This document shows positions 54,309-64,000 of a stretch of DNA of 64,000 nt, in pieces; the first letter of the stretch is position 1, and every line of letters starts with the position of its first letter. Source of the DNA: Streptomyces roseolilacinus (GTDB lineage Bacteria > Actinomycetota > Actinomycetes > Streptomycetales > Streptomycetaceae); contig NZ_BMSV01000003.1 of the NCBI RefSeq assembly GCF_014649335.1, forward strand, positions 186,001 through 250,000, in the 5' to 3' direction. The notes beneath the pieces were generated by a model. It was given only the letters and a program-made list of their open reading frames with translations, ran no database searches and was not told the origin of the DNA. Made by a program: the position numbers and the translations under genes.

Positions 54309-57300
54309 ATGGCCCAGTCGCCCCTCCTCCGCGATGTCATCGACATCAAGGAGTCCATCTCCACCTCGGACTTCGTGCTGTCCCTCGCCGAGGCGACGAC
54401 GCCCGAGGGCGCACAGCACGCGCTCAAGGACTACGTGGTCACCGAGCGGCTGCTGGAGAACTTCGACGAGGCGCTGGCCCTCATCAAGTCCGCACTGGAC
54501 GGGCACCGGTCCAAGGCGGCGTACCTCCACGGCTCGTTCGGTTCCGGTAAGTCGCACTTCATGGCAGTGCTGTACGCGCTGCTCAGCGGCAACCCGGCGG
54601 CCCGCGCCCGTACCGAGTTCGACCCGGTGCTGACCAGGCACGACTGGCTGAGCACGGACGGCAAGAAGTTCCTGCTGGTGCCGTACCACATGCTCGGTGC
54701 GAAGGCCCTGGAGCAGCGGGTGCTCGGCGGGTACGTGCGCCACGTCAAGAAGCTGCACCCGGAGGCCCCGACCCCGCAGGTGTACCGGACCGACTCCCTC
54801 TTCGACAACATCCGCGCTCAACGTGCCACCTACGGCGACGAGGCCGTCATCCGGGGCCTGGGCGGCGGTGGCGACGCCGCCGACGGCGAGGAGGACGAGT
54901 GGGGCGAGGGCTTCGCCTGGACCCCGCAGCTCCTCGACACCGCGCTCGCCGCCGAGGAGAACCACGAGGCAGGCGTCCCGCTCAACCTCACCAACCCCTC
55001 CACCCCGGTCGAACTGCGCGCCAAGCTGGTCAACGACGCCGGCACCAACCTCCTGCCCGGTTTCGCCAAGAACGCCGCCGAGGACGAGCACGGCTTCGTC
55101 TCCCTGGACGCCGGTCTGTCCGTCATCGCCGAGCACGCCAAGTCGCTCGGCTACGACGGCCTGATCCTGTTCATGGACGAGCTGATCCTGTGGCTGGCCA
55201 CCCTCATCCACGACCAGAAGTTCGTGGCGCGGGAGGCCAGCAAGATCACGAACTTCGTGGAGGGCGGCGACGCCCGCCGGGCCATCCCGGTCGTGTCGTT
55301 CATCGCCCGCCAGCGCGACCTGCGCGAGCTGGTCGGCGAGGAGGTGTCCGGCGCGGCCGAGTCGTCCATCCAGGACACCCTGAACCTGGCCTCCGGCCGG
55401 TTCGACAAGATCACCCTGGAGGACCGCAACCTCCCGCAGATCGCCCACGCACGCCTCCTCAAGCCGAAGGACGCCGAGGCGGACCGGCTCATCAGCGCGG
55501 CCTTCGAGCAGACCAAGCGGGTCGGCCCGCAGGTCTGGGACACCCTGCTCGGCTCGGAGAAGGGCACCACCGGCGCGGACGCCGAGTCGTTCCGGCTGAC
55601 GTACCCGTTCTCACCGGCGTTCATGGACACCCTCGTCCACATCTCGTCCGCGCTGCAGCGCTCCCGTACCGGTCTGAAGCTGATGGGCCAGCTCCTCGCC
55701 GACCACCGCGACGAGATCCGCCTCGGACAGCTCGTCCCCGTCGGCGACCTCTACCCGGTGATCGCGCAGGGCGGCGACAAGCCGTTCACCGACAGCCTGA
55801 AGGTCGTCTTCGAGGCCGCCGACAAGCTGTACAAGACCAAGCTCCGGCCGTACCTGCTCAGCTCGTACGACATCACCGAGGACGACGTCGAGCAGTACCG
55901 CAACCGGCCCGAGTCCCTCACCGACCCGAAGAAGCTCAGCGGCTGCCGCATGTTCACCGGCGACAACCGGCTCGTGTGCACCCTGCTGCTGTCCGCGCTC
56001 GCCCCCAGCGTGCCCGCGCTGTCCGAGCTGACCATCCGGCGGCTCGGCGCGCTCAACCACGGCTCGGTCCTCGCGCCCATCCCGGGCGCCGAGGTCGGCA
56101 TCATCAAGAACAAGGTCGCCGAGTGGGCCGCCCGGTTCCCGGAGATCAAGGAGACCGGCACCGACGCCAACCCCGGCGTACGGCTGGAGCTCTCCGGCGT
56201 CGACGTGGACTCCGTCATCGCCAACGCCCAGGTCAACGACAACCCCGGCAACCGCGTCGCGCTCGCCCGCCGCCTGCTCTCCGAGGAGTTGGGGGTCGAG
56301 CACGGCCAGTTGAGCGACCAGCTCGGCTTCACCTGGCGCGGCACCGCCCGCACCGCCGAGATCGTCTTCGGTAACGTCGCCGACGAGGACGAGCTGCCCG
56401 ACCACGACCTGATGCCCCAGGAGGAGGGCCGCTGGCGCATCGCCATCGACCTCCCCTTCGACGAGGGCGAGTGGGGCCCGGTCGAGGACGTCAACCGCAT
56501 CCGGCGGCTGCGCGAGCGCCAGCAGGGCGAGCGGTCCCGCACCGTCGCCTGGCTGCCCGCGCACCTGTCCGCGCAGCGCTTCGCCGACTTCCGGCGCCTC
56601 GTCGTCATCGACAAGGCCCTCGCCGACGAGCACCGCTTCGACACCCAGTACGCCGGCCACCTCAACGCCGACAACCGCAGCCGCGCCAAGGGCCTCCTGG
56701 AGACCCAGCGCGAGGCGCTGCTCAAGCAGGTCAAGGGCGCTTTCAAGCAGGCGTACGGCCTCGCCCAGAAGCAGGCCGCCGACGTCGTGCCCGACTTCGA
56801 CGACCACCTAGTCGCGCTGCCCGACGTCGACGGTCTCACCCTGGCTTTCGGACAGAGCCTGCACGACGGCATCCGGCACGTCGCGGGCAAGCTGCTCGCC
56901 CACCAGTACCCGGCCCACCCCGACCTCGACCCCGACGCCACCGGTACGGCCGTCAAGCCCACCGACACCAGGAAGGTGTTCACCCACGTCCGGGCCGCCG
57001 CCGAGGCCCGCGACGGCCGGATCGAGGTCCCGGCCGCCGACCGCAAGCTGATGCAGCGCATCGCCGGACCCCTGCGCCTGGGGCAGCAGAAGGAGGCGTA
57101 CTTCGAGCTGTCCCGCTACTGGGCCGACCACTTCCGCCAGCAGGCCAGCTCCCAGGGCGTCACCGGGGACCTGTCCCTGATCACGCTCACCGACTGGACC
57201 GACAAGCCGGACCCGCGCGGCCTGCCCGACTTCCTCGCCCGGCTCGTCGTCGCCTCCTTCGCCGAGATGGACGACCGGGTCTGGGTGCGCGGCGGCAGCG

Positions 57301-58205
57301 TCCTCGACCCCGCGCCCGAACTGTCCGCGATCAAGGACCACGACGCGCTGCGCAGCCAGCCGCTGCCCGCCGAGTCCGCCTGGGACACGGCACGTCAGCG
57401 CTTCGAGACGATCTTCGGGGCGAAGCCGCCCGCGCTGCGGCGCGGCCGCATGGTCAACCAGTTCGCCCGCCAGATCATCGAGGCCGCCCGCGACCACCGG
57501 GACCACGCCGCCGACCTGGTGCACCAGCTGGAGGCGCACGCCTCCTTCCTCGGCCTCGACCAGACCGCCGACACCGGGCGGCTGGCCCTCGCCCGCCGCT
57601 CCCTGGAACTGCTGGACGCGCTCACGGCGGAGGCCGGGAAGGGCGCGGCCGGGGCGAAGAAGACCGTGGAGGCCCTCGCCTCCTTCGACCTGGGCGAGAC
57701 CAGCGCCGACCGGTACGGCACCTCCGTCAAGAAGGCCCGTGCCGTCGCGGAGGCCGTCGCCTCCGCGCCCTGGGGCACCCTGGAGCTCGCCGCCGGGCTC
57801 GGCCCCGAGGGTGAGGCGCTGCTCGACTCGCTGCGCAACGTCGCCCGCGACGACCAGCGCACCGCCGACCTGCGCGACGCCCTGGTCCGTACCCAGCGCG
57901 AGGTCGTCGCGCTGATCAAGCACAGCCAGGCGGCCGCCACCCCGCCGCCCGCCCCCGTCGTGCCCCAGCCCTCCTCGGCCGGCGACCTGTCCCTGGACAC
58001 GCCGACCAGCGACCCGCGGATCCCGTACACCCAGCCGCAGGAGACGCCCCCGCCCTCCCCGGCGAGCGGCGGCACTGCGCGGAAGTCGGGGCGTCGCAGC
58101 ACGACCGTGCGCCGGGCCGTCGCCGACCTCCAGGCGGAGCTGTCCGAACTGGCCGCCCGCCATCCCGACGCGACCATCGAGATCAGCTGGAAGGTCGTCG
58201 AATGA
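54309..58205 (+). CDS. pglY: PglY, large P-loop ATPase of the Pgl (BREX type 2) system
   Basis: The 1298-residue ATPase has Walker [11 protein letters not shown] (Lys81) and Walker [14 protein letters not shown], then a long helical body without other known motifs, the pattern of PglY/BrxC proteins. PglY is required for phage growth limitation in S. coelicolor together with PglW, X and Z. The ATG at 54309 begins the conserved sequence ([19 protein letters not shown]); GGGAGAG lies upstream. It overlaps pglZ by 4 bases. Confidence 0.95.
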   Translation: MAQSPLLRDVIDIKESISTSDFVLSLAEATTPEGAQHALKDYVVTERLLENFDEALALIKSALDGHRSKAAYLHGSFGSGKSHFMAVLYALLSGNPAARARTEFDPVLTRHDWLSTDGKKFLLVPYHMLGAKALEQRVLGGYVRHVKKLHPEAPTPQVYRTDSLFDNIRAQRATYGDEAVIRGLGGGGDAADGEEDEWGEGFAWTPQLLDTALAAEENHEAGVPLNLTNPSTPVELRAKLVNDAGTNLLPGFAKNAAEDEHGFVSLDAGLSVIAEHAKSLGYDGLILFMDELILWLATLIHDQKFVAREASKITNFVEGGDARRAIPVVSFIARQRDLRELVGEEVSGAAESSIQDTLNLASGRFDKITLEDRNLPQIAHARLLKPKDAEADRLISAAFEQTKRVGPQVWDTLLGSEKGTTGADAESFRLTYPFSPAFMDTLVHISSALQRSRTGLKLMGQLLADHRDEIRLGQLVPVGDLYPVIAQGGDKPFTDSLKVVFEAADKLYKTKLRPYLLSSYDITEDDVEQYRNRPESLTDPKKLSGCRMFTGDNRLVCTLLLSALAPSVPALSELTIRRLGALNHGSVLAPIPGAEVGIIKNKVAEWAARFPEIKETGTDANPGVRLELSGVDVDSVIANAQVNDNPGNRVALARRLLSEELGVEHGQLSDQLGFTWRGTARTAEIVFGNVADEDELPDHDLMPQEEGRWRIAIDLPFDEGEWGPVEDVNRIRRLRERQQGERSRTVAWLPAHLSAQRFADFRRLVVIDKALADEHRFDTQYAGHLNADNRSRAKGLLETQREALLKQVKGAFKQAYGLAQKQAADVVPDFDDHLVALPDVDGLTLAFGQSLHDGIRHVAGKLLAHQYPAHPDLDPDATGTAVKPTDTRKVFTHVRAAAEARDGRIEVPAADRKLMQRIAGPLRLGQQKEAYFELSRYWADHFRQQASSQGVTGDLSLITLTDWTDKPDPRGLPDFLARLVVASFAEMDDRVWVRGGSVLDPAPELSAIKDHDALRSQPLPAESAWDTARQRFETIFGAKPPALRRGRMVNQFARQIIEAARDHRDHAADLVHQLEAHASFLGLDQTADTGRLALARRSLELLDALTAEAGKGAAGAKKTVEALASFDLGETSADRYGTSVKKARAVAEAVASAPWGTLELAAGLGPEGEALLDSLRNVARDDQRTADLRDALVRTQREVVALIKHSQAAATPPPAPVVPQPSSAGDLSLDTPTSDPRIPYTQPQETPPPSPASGGTARKSGRRSTTVRRAVADLQAELSELAARHPDATIEISWKVVE

Positions 58206-61132
58206 CGGACACCGTCGCCGCCGTCCCGGGTGCGGTCCGGCTGAACACCGCGACCGTCACCCAGTACCTGTCCTCGCAGTCCTCCCTCGCTGCCTCCCTG
58301 ACGGGGGACGACGGGAGCAGGCGCCGGGTCGTGCTGCTGCGGTCCGCACCCCAGTGGGACGGTCCCGCCGAACCCGTCTGGGGCGAGGGCCGCACGGCCG
58401 GCGTCGTGGTGGCCCCGTCCCCGCTCGCCGTGCACGAACTCGTCCTCGACCACCTGGCGGGGCGCCGCCCCGGCCCCGCCGTCCTGGTCGTCCTCACCGA
58501 CCGGGAGCAGCACGAACTCGACCCGGCGATCCTCGCCCGCGTCCACAAACTGCGCATCGACGCGGTCGACAGCTGGGACGTCGTCCGTGAGGCGTTCGGC
58601 GCCCGGCAGATAGACCCGCGTCTCAAGGACGTCAACTGGGCCGCCGAGGCCCTGCTCGACGCCACCCCGCCGACCACCGGCGGCTGGCCACCCGTACCCG
58701 GCGGCTGGCTGTCCCGCCAGTACGCCCTCACCGCGCTCGCCCAGCGCCGCCTGCGCCTCGGCCGCTACGACACCGAGGGAGGCACGCGCCGCCCCGGTGA
58801 CGACCGGCTCGACGCGCAGGCCCTGCTGCACTGGTCGACCCGGCCCGGCGCCCCCGAACGGCTCCTGGCCCTGCGCGGCCCCGAGCGCGCCGGTCTGACC
58901 GCCTTCCTCGGCGAGGAGGACCAGGCGGGACTCGCCGGACGCGCCCTGCTCGCCCTCGTCGACGCCGAGCGCGGCGCGGACGCCACCGCTTTCGGCCTCG
59001 TGTGCGCGGCCCTGTGGCAGCACGCCGAGCCCGCCCCCGAGACGTACCGGGCCCGGGGCCGCGCCGAACGCTACTTCGGCGACCAGCCCCCGGCGGCCGG
59101 TGAACAGCTCGACGCCCTGGTGACCGTCTTCGGCCGGGCCGCCGAGGAGTACGTCACCACGCTGCTCGCGGTCGGACACCGCGCCAGTGGCACCGACACC
59201 GACCAGGAACGCGAGGCGCGCCGCACCACCGGCATCGTGCTCGACCGGGCGTCCGTACTGGCCCGCCAGTTCGGCGCGGAGCAGGCCGCGGAGGCGAGCC
59301 CCGTCCTGCGCGGCGGGCTCGACGCCCGGTTCACCGCCGTCGGTCACGCCCTCACCGCCGGTGACCCGGCCGCGGTGGCGGACGCCGTACGGAAGGTGGA
59401 GGAGCACCGGCTCGCCACCGAGCCGGAGGAGGCCGCCCGCATCGAACGCGCCCGCATGGGACAGCGCCTCGCCCGCTGGCTGGCCACCGACCCGCCCACC
59501 GGCGCGCCCACCATCGCCGACGCCCTGCAGCGGCACGTCACCGAGACCGGCTGGGTCGACCTCGCCCTGGAGCACATCGAGGCCGGCGGCGACCCGGACC
59601 CCGCGCTCAAGACCGCCTACGACACCCTCGGCGCCCGCGTCAGGGACCGGCGCCGGCAGATCGACGCGTCCTTCGCCCGGTCCCTGGCCTCCTGGACACA
59701 GGCCGGCACCCAGCCCGGCAGCATGCTCACCGTCGAGACCTTCCTCGACCGCGTGGTCGGACCGGTCGTCCGGCACGGCGAGGAACGGCGGATACTGCTG
59801 CTCGTACTCGACGGCATGAGCGCCGCCATCGCGAACGAACTCGGCGAGGAACTGCGCCGCTCCTGGGCGGAGTTCGACCCGCTGCCCGAAGGCGGCGCCC
59901 CGCACCGGCGGGCGATGGCCGCGGCTCTGCCCACCGTGACGGCGGTGTCCCGCACCTCGCTCTTCGCGGGCACCCTGATGAAGGGCACCCAGGCCGACGA
60001 GAAGCGGCTCTTCCCCACGCTGAAGCTGTGGGGTGGGGCACCGGCCGCCGTGTTCCACAAGGACGATCTGCGCACCGAGACCGCGGGCGAGACCTTCGGC
60101 CCGGCGCTCACGGAGGCACTCACCGACGGCAGGACGCACGTCGCCGTCGTCCTCAACGCCATCGACGACCGGCTCGCCAAGGAGCAGAAGCTCGGCGACG
60201 GCGCCTGGCGGGTGGACGACGTCCCCGGCCTGCGCGACCTGCTGCAGGTCGCGGCCGCTCAGGGCATGGCCGTCCTCATCACCAGCGACCACGGTCACGT
60301 CGTCGACCGGCACGGCGCCAGGGTCGCCACCGCCGCCGACCCCGCCTCCGCCCGCCACCGACCGCCCGGTGACGGCCCGCTTGCCGAACGGGAGATCGCG
60401 CTGACCGGTCCGCGCGTGGTGTGGCCCGAGCCCGGCGCGTCGATCGTCGCCCTGTGGGACGCCGACTCCCGCTACACCGCCCTCAAGGCCGGCTACCACG
60501 GCGGGGCCTCACTCGCCGAGTTCACCATCCCGGTGCTCGCCTTCCTGCGCTTCGGTGCGCAACCTCCGAAGGGATGGCGGGAGCTGGAGGACCAGCGGCC
60601 GACCTGGTGGGCTCCGGAAGGGACGGGGAGAACGCCACTGCCTGGCGGGTACACCGCTCAACCGGCCGTCGACGCGGCAGCTGCTGCTCCGAAGAAGCCG
60701 AGCGGGAAGGTGCAGAAGAAGCAGGCGGAACTCGCGCGGACGCACGAGGCGCTGTTCGACGTGGAGCTGACCGCCGGGGGAGAGGACGCCCTGCTCACGC
60801 CGACGATCGTCTCGCGGACCGAGGCGCTCGTGAAGGCGCTGCTCGACTCGGAGACGTACCAGGGGCAGCTCGGCGGACTGGCCCGCAAGCCGCAGCAGGA
60901 GCAGGTCCACAAGGCACTCGCCGCCCTGCTCGACGCGGGCGGCACCCTGCCGGTCACCGCGCTCGCCCAGCGCGCGGGCATGCCCACCGGCCGAAGCGAC
61001 GGCTTCGCCGCCGTCCTGCGGCAGCTCCTCAACTACGACGGCGTGCAGGTCCTGGAGACCCTGCCGGACGGTCGCACCCTACGGCTCCACGAGCCGCTGC
61101 TGTGTGAGCAGTTCGACCTCGGAGCGGGCTGA
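58202..61132 (+). CDS. pglZ: PglZ, alkaline-phosphatase-fold protein of the Pgl system
   Basis: The 976-residue protein has a variable N-terminal half and a PglZ phosphatase-superfamily domain (about 525-760) with [35 protein letters not shown] and a metal-binding [11 protein letters not shown]. The C-terminal part has a lysine-rich linker ([13 protein letters not shown]) and a winged-helix-like tail. PglZ is the hallmark protein of all BREX systems. A strong stem-loop follows 12 bases after the stop, ending the pglYZ operon. Confidence 0.95.
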   Translation: MTDTVAAVPGAVRLNTATVTQYLSSQSSLAASLTGDDGSRRRVVLLRSAPQWDGPAEPVWGEGRTAGVVVAPSPLAVHELVLDHLAGRRPGPAVLVVLTDREQHELDPAILARVHKLRIDAVDSWDVVREAFGARQIDPRLKDVNWAAEALLDATPPTTGGWPPVPGGWLSRQYALTALAQRRLRLGRYDTEGGTRRPGDDRLDAQALLHWSTRPGAPERLLALRGPERAGLTAFLGEEDQAGLAGRALLALVDAERGADATAFGLVCAALWQHAEPAPETYRARGRAERYFGDQPPAAGEQLDALVTVFGRAAEEYVTTLLAVGHRASGTDTDQEREARRTTGIVLDRASVLARQFGAEQAAEASPVLRGGLDARFTAVGHALTAGDPAAVADAVRKVEEHRLATEPEEAARIERARMGQRLARWLATDPPTGAPTIADALQRHVTETGWVDLALEHIEAGGDPDPALKTAYDTLGARVRDRRRQIDASFARSLASWTQAGTQPGSMLTVETFLDRVVGPVVRHGEERRILLLVLDGMSAAIANELGEELRRSWAEFDPLPEGGAPHRRAMAAALPTVTAVSRTSLFAGTLMKGTQADEKRLFPTLKLWGGAPAAVFHKDDLRTETAGETFGPALTEALTDGRTHVAVVLNAIDDRLAKEQKLGDGAWRVDDVPGLRDLLQVAAAQGMAVLITSDHGHVVDRHGARVATAADPASARHRPPGDGPLAEREIALTGPRVVWPEPGASIVALWDADSRYTALKAGYHGGASLAEFTIPVLAFLRFGAQPPKGWRELEDQRPTWWAPEGTGRTPLPGGYTAQPAVDAAAAAPKKPSGKVQKKQAELARTHEALFDVELTAGGEDALLTPTIVSRTEALVKALLDSETYQGQLGGLARKPQQEQVHKALAALLDAGGTLPVTALAQRAGMPTGRSDGFAAVLRQLLNYDGVQVLETLPDGRTLRLHEPLLCEQFDLGAG

Positions 61133-61144
61133 CGAGACGGCCCG

Positions 61145-61176
61145 GGGCGCCTCCGGACCCTGTCCTGGAGGCGCCC
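61145..61176 (+). terminator. Stem-loop after pglZ
   Basis: Arms 61145-61154 and 61167-61176 pair perfectly over 10 bp with a 12-base loop. The rest of the space to 61386 shows no gene. Confidence 0.7.
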
Positions 61177-61386
61177 GGGGTGCGGTCCGTCGCCGGGCGG
61201 CGGTCTCCCCCGCAGGAGGTGAACGCGGCCCACCGCTGCCAAGGGAGGGTCGACGCCGCTTCCTGGCGTCGGCGTACGCCGAGCACGGGGCCTGTGAGGC
61301 GCGGGAGACCCACACGAAGACGGTGTGGGCCGAGATCGCGTGCCCACACCCATGAGCCCGGCCCCACCGCCTCGCCCCACGTCACC

Positions 61387-62439
61387 TCACGGAGCGAACG
61401 CCCGCAGCACCTTCGCGAAGGTCGTCAGCTCGTCGAGCATCTCCTGCGGAAGCGGCTTCTCGTCGAAGTGGGCGATCCGGTTGCGGATGTCCTTCACCCG
61501 CTTCAGCAGGCCGATGAACTGCTCCCGGGGCATGTTGGGCCACTTCAGGGCCTCCCAGTTGCGGTCGGCCCGCTCGGCGAGGGACTGCTTCGTCTGGTCG
61601 CCGTCCAGGAGTTTCAGGTAGTCGCCGAACATCAGGTCCGACACCTGGCCGCTGCGCTGCTCCGCTTTCCTGTTCGTCTGGACCGCCTTGATGGCCTCCG
61701 CGTCCAGCGCCGCGCCCAGGCAGCGGCGCAGCAGCGACTCGATCTCGCCCACGATGAAGAAGGGCCGCGCAGCGCCCTCGAAGCGCTCCGTGACGTCCGC
61801 GGCGGTGACGATGCCCGACAGGCAGCCGTCGTCGCCGCGGACGAGCAGGTAACCGTGCTCGCGGATGACCGGGAGGGCGGTGAAGAACTCCTGGCGGGTG
61901 TCGGCGACGGGCAGGGAGTCCTTCTCCATGGCGTTGTCCAGTGTGGCCGGCTTACCCGCCTCGTACATCTTGGCCACGGATCCCCAGGTGACGACCCCGT
62001 GGACCTGCGCCATGCCGGTGGTCACCGGCACCTGGGAGAGCCCCTTCGTGCGCATCAGGAAGGTCGTCTGGGACAGGGGCGTGCCGGGACCCACGGACAC
62101 CAGGCCGCGCCGCGCCGACGGGATGTCACCGAGCAGCAGCCGCTGCGGCAGGGCGTTCGAGGGCAGGGCCTCGTCCGTCGCGTCGGCCTCCTCGTCCGCG
62201 TCGGCGGCCGCGCGCTGCGGGGGGACGGAGGCCAGGGGCACCACGTCGACGGTGCTGCGCAGGCCGCAGACCGCGAAGTCCGGCAGCGTGGTCAGCCCGG
62301 CGTCCGTCAGCGCCTGCGAGATGCGGTGCACCGAGCGGTGGTCGCGGACCCTGACCTGGAACAGGTCGAGGATCTCCTGCACGGACACGGTCCTGCCCTT
62401 GAGCGAGGAGGCGTCCCGCTCGTGCGGCCTGGTCGTCAT
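61387..62439 (-). CDS. CBS-domain protein with C-terminal HEPN-like RNase motif
   Basis: The 350-residue protein has an N-terminal winged-helix-like part (about 15-60, VQEILDLFQVRVRDHRSVHRISQALTDAG), two CBS domains (about 100-225, with TTFLMRTKGLSQVPV, VHGVVTWGSVAKM and YLLVRGDDGCLSGIVTAADV) and a helical C-terminal domain ending in RNRIAHF. The last fits the HEPN motif R-x4-H (Arg319, His324). CBS domains usually bind adenine nucleotides, and HEPN domains of this kind cut RNA in many toxin and defence systems. Its ATG overlaps the stop of the upstream DUF262 gene, so the two are made together. No exact family match is known to me. Confidence 0.72.
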   Translation of the reverse strand: MTTRPHERDASSLKGRTVSVQEILDLFQVRVRDHRSVHRISQALTDAGLTTLPDFAVCGLRSTVDVVPLASVPPQRAAADADEEADATDEALPSNALPQRLLLGDIPSARRGLVSVGPGTPLSQTTFLMRTKGLSQVPVTTGMAQVHGVVTWGSVAKMYEAGKPATLDNAMEKDSLPVADTRQEFFTALPVIREHGYLLVRGDDGCLSGIVTAADVTERFEGAARPFFIVGEIESLLRRCLGAALDAEAIKAVQTNRKAEQRSGQVSDLMFGDYLKLLDGDQTKQSLAERADRNWEALKWPNMPREQFIGLLKRVKDIRNRIAHFDEKPLPQEMLDELTTFAKVLRAFAP

Positions 62440-64000
62440 CGGACGTCACCCTCCGGCAGGTCGCGGAGCATCGTCCTCTTGCCCATGGCGGAGTGCACGA
62501 GGTCCTGCAACTGCTTGGAGCGGTCGCGGTAGAAGCGCTCGTAGTCGTTCTCGCGCAGCGCGTCCGGATCGATCAGGTGGGTGTTCAGGACGTCGTCGAA
62601 CCACTCGGGGCGCATGTCGGACGCGGCGATCATCGTGGACAGGTACGACGACGGCGCCCCCGCCATGTCCATCGCGGCACGGTAGGACAAGGGAGTCTTG
62701 TTCACGATCGAACTCGTGGGCAGACCAGCGCTGTTGCCCCGCCGGAACCACGTCTTGGGGAAGATCTGCCGGACGTCCACGCCGTACTCGTCCAGCCTGC
62801 CGGGACTGAGCGGGGCGTCCGTGTAGTGCCAGTCCACCGCGCCCTGCTTGATCAGCAGGGCGTAGATCCCCTTGTAGGCGGCGCTGTTGCGAGTGGTGAG
62901 GGTGTCGAGGCGGTCAGTGAAGAAGAACGCCTCCGTGACCGTCTCGGGTGCCCTCTCGTCCTGCCCGATCCAGGGGACGAGCTGTTCGACGTCCTTGGTG
63001 AAGCGCGTCTCCGTGGAGCCGCCGTACATCTCACCGAGAACCCCGCACCAGTACCACTGCTCGATCTTCTCCTCCGCCCCCAGGCCGTCCATCCCCGTGT
63101 CGAGGATCGCGCGGACGGCCGCGAGCGGGACGAGCTGGGTCTTGTACGGCAGGTCGGCCGGGCGGACGATGCACTGCCGCTCCAGGAAGTCGCCCACCCA
63201 CGCGAAGGCGTCGGCGAGCTTGGGCGCCAGGCGGACGAAGTCGGCCAGGGGGAGGTCCAGCAGGTCGCGGCGCTTGCAGGACACCGTGGCCCCGAGGCCC
63301 TCCTGCTTGCGCTCCCAGGTGCGCACCAGGGCGATGGCCTGCAGGAAGTCGATGCTGCTCAGCCCGTTCTCCAGGCCGCTGTCCAGGCGGCCGAAGACCG
63401 GGTACTTGCTCGCCAGCCCTTCCTTGATCTCCCGCCACACCTCGGGAAGCTGGTAGTAGTCCCCGGTCCGCTCCACGTAGTCGCGGTCCCCGGCGTAGGT
63501 CGCGGTGAGCAGTTCGAAGACGTTCAGGGGCACGCCGCCCGTGTTGACCCGCTCGAACACCGCGCAGACGGCGTCCATGGAGGTGGAGGCGGCCAGCCGG
63601 ATCATCGGGACCTGGAAGGCGCGGACCTGCTGGAGGACCGCCTCGTCGAACTGGCCCCACAGGTCCCAGTTCCGATCCTCGTCCGCCTTGATGTACGCCT
63701 TCTTCCACTCGTTCACGCGCTGGGCGTCGAAGACGAAGTGGAGGGGGAAGAGACCGGCCGCGCACTCGGCCTCGGTGGTGCTCAGGTCCAGCACCACGGT
63801 GCGGTTGAAGTCCGTCCGGAGCACCTTGTCGGCCGGCACGGACACGATGGCCTCGTCGCGGTCCGCGGACGGCCCGACGGCCTTCGCGATGTCGACGTAG
63901 TACCACCGCTGGATGGGCTTGCCCCGAGCGTCCGCCGTCTCCACCGGGGCGTCCAGCCACAGGGCCTGGAAGAGGGAGGTGAGGCGCTGCTGCCCGTCCA
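62436..64000 (-). CDS. DUF262 (GmrSD-like) protein with degenerate HNH region, N terminus outside window
   Basis: The gene enters from the right edge; the frame is open to the last base and begins in the DUF262 motif DGQQRLTSLFQALW, so only about 70 N-terminal residues should be missing. Other family features are AVFERVNTGGVPLNVFELLTA and the long helical middle. The C-terminal region aligns with the DUF1524/HNH part of GmrSD enzymes (IFPKTWFRRGN, SIVNKTPLS, APSSYL), but the catalytic HHIFP is RQIFP near 62755-62775, so the nuclease may be dead or altered. DUF262 proteins use NTP and act in type IV restriction or anti-phage defence. It overlaps the CBS-HEPN gene by 4 bases. Confidence 0.85.
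   Translation of the reverse strand, partial: DGQQRLTSLFQALWLDAPVETADARGKPIQRWYYVDIAKAVGPSADRDEAIVSVPADKVLRTDFNRTVVLDLSTTEAECAAGLFPLHFVFDAQRVNEWKKAYIKADEDRNWDLWGQFDEAVLQQVRAFQVPMIRLAASTSMDAVCAVFERVNTGGVPLNVFELLTATYAGDRDYVERTGDYYQLPEVWREIKEGLASKYPVFGRLDSGLENGLSSIDFLQAIALVRTWERKQEGLGATVSCKRRDLLDLPLADFVRLAPKLADAFAWVGDFLERQCIVRPADLPYKTQLVPLAAVRAILDTGMDGLGAEEKIEQWYWCGVLGEMYGGSTETRFTKDVEQLVPWIGQDERAPETVTEAFFFTDRLDTLTTRNSAAYKGIYALLIKQGAVDWHYTDAPLSPGRLDEYGVDVRQIFPKTWFRRGNSAGLPTSSIVNKTPLSYRAAMDMAGAPSSYLSTMIAASDMRPEWFDDVLNTHLIDPDALRENDYERFYRDRSKQLQDLVHSAMGKRTMLRDLPEGDVR

Overview
The base composition (mostly above 70% G+C), third-position G/C bias, GTG/TTG starts, ATGA/GTGA overlaps and rare TTA leucine codons point to a Streptomyces-type actinomycete chromosome. 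No rRNA, tRNA or CRISPR array was seen. All functional calls rest on motif and domain recognition by eye; no database search was run.

Region 1 (1-21410, all on +) is the 3' part of a hybrid polyketide/nonribosomal peptide cluster that begins upstream of the window. It holds the end of a PKS-NRPS protein (degenerate AT-like segment, carrier protein, terminal condensation domain), a serine hydroxymethyltransferase-family enzyme with an active-site Tyr-to-Thr change typical of alpha-methylserine enzymes, a C-A-PCP-TE synthetase whose thioesterase has a cysteine nucleophile, a MetA-family O-acyltransferase, and an unusual A*-AMP ligase-KR-PCP-E protein. After a strong terminator comes a separate unit of three housekeeping-type genes: both subunits of a divergent phenylalanyl-tRNA synthetase and an Escherichia coli-type aminopeptidase N. 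The PheRS alpha subunit has YPY in place of the FPF loop that forms the phenylalanine pocket. The layout resembles clusters in which a tRNA-synthetase paralogue protects the producer, for example obafluorin and ThrRS. My main hypothesis is that this is a pathway to an undescribed PheRS inhibitor, perhaps an alpha-methylserine-containing or beta-lactone peptide, with PheST and PepN giving immunity or processing.

Region 2 (21743-33766) is transport and regulation. It has a lipoprotein, a minus-strand operon of DrrAB-like ABC transporter, P450 and ferredoxin, a ribbon-helix-helix regulator with a DUF4097 protein behind an array of TGGYGCCA palindromes, and a TetR gene divergent from a heterodimeric ABC exporter and serine hydrolase operon. 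A perfect 10-4-10 palindrome lies between the TetR and exporter genes.

Region 3 (34129-64000) is a defence island. It contains a PD-(D/E)xK-DUF2075 nuclease-helicase, a two-gene ScoMcrA-like type IV restriction pair (head/EVE-like reader plus sulfur-binding HNH enzyme), an nSTAND ATPase with a 14-repeat WD40 tail, and a complete Pgl (BREX type 2) core. pglWX and pglYZ are separated by an anti-sigma-factor-like kinase, an XRE/DUF397 pair and an EcsC-like gene. The island ends with an overlapping CBS-HEPN and DUF262 pair that runs off the window. pglW and pglX carry TTA codons near their starts, so the Pgl system may be translated only when the bldA tRNA is available.
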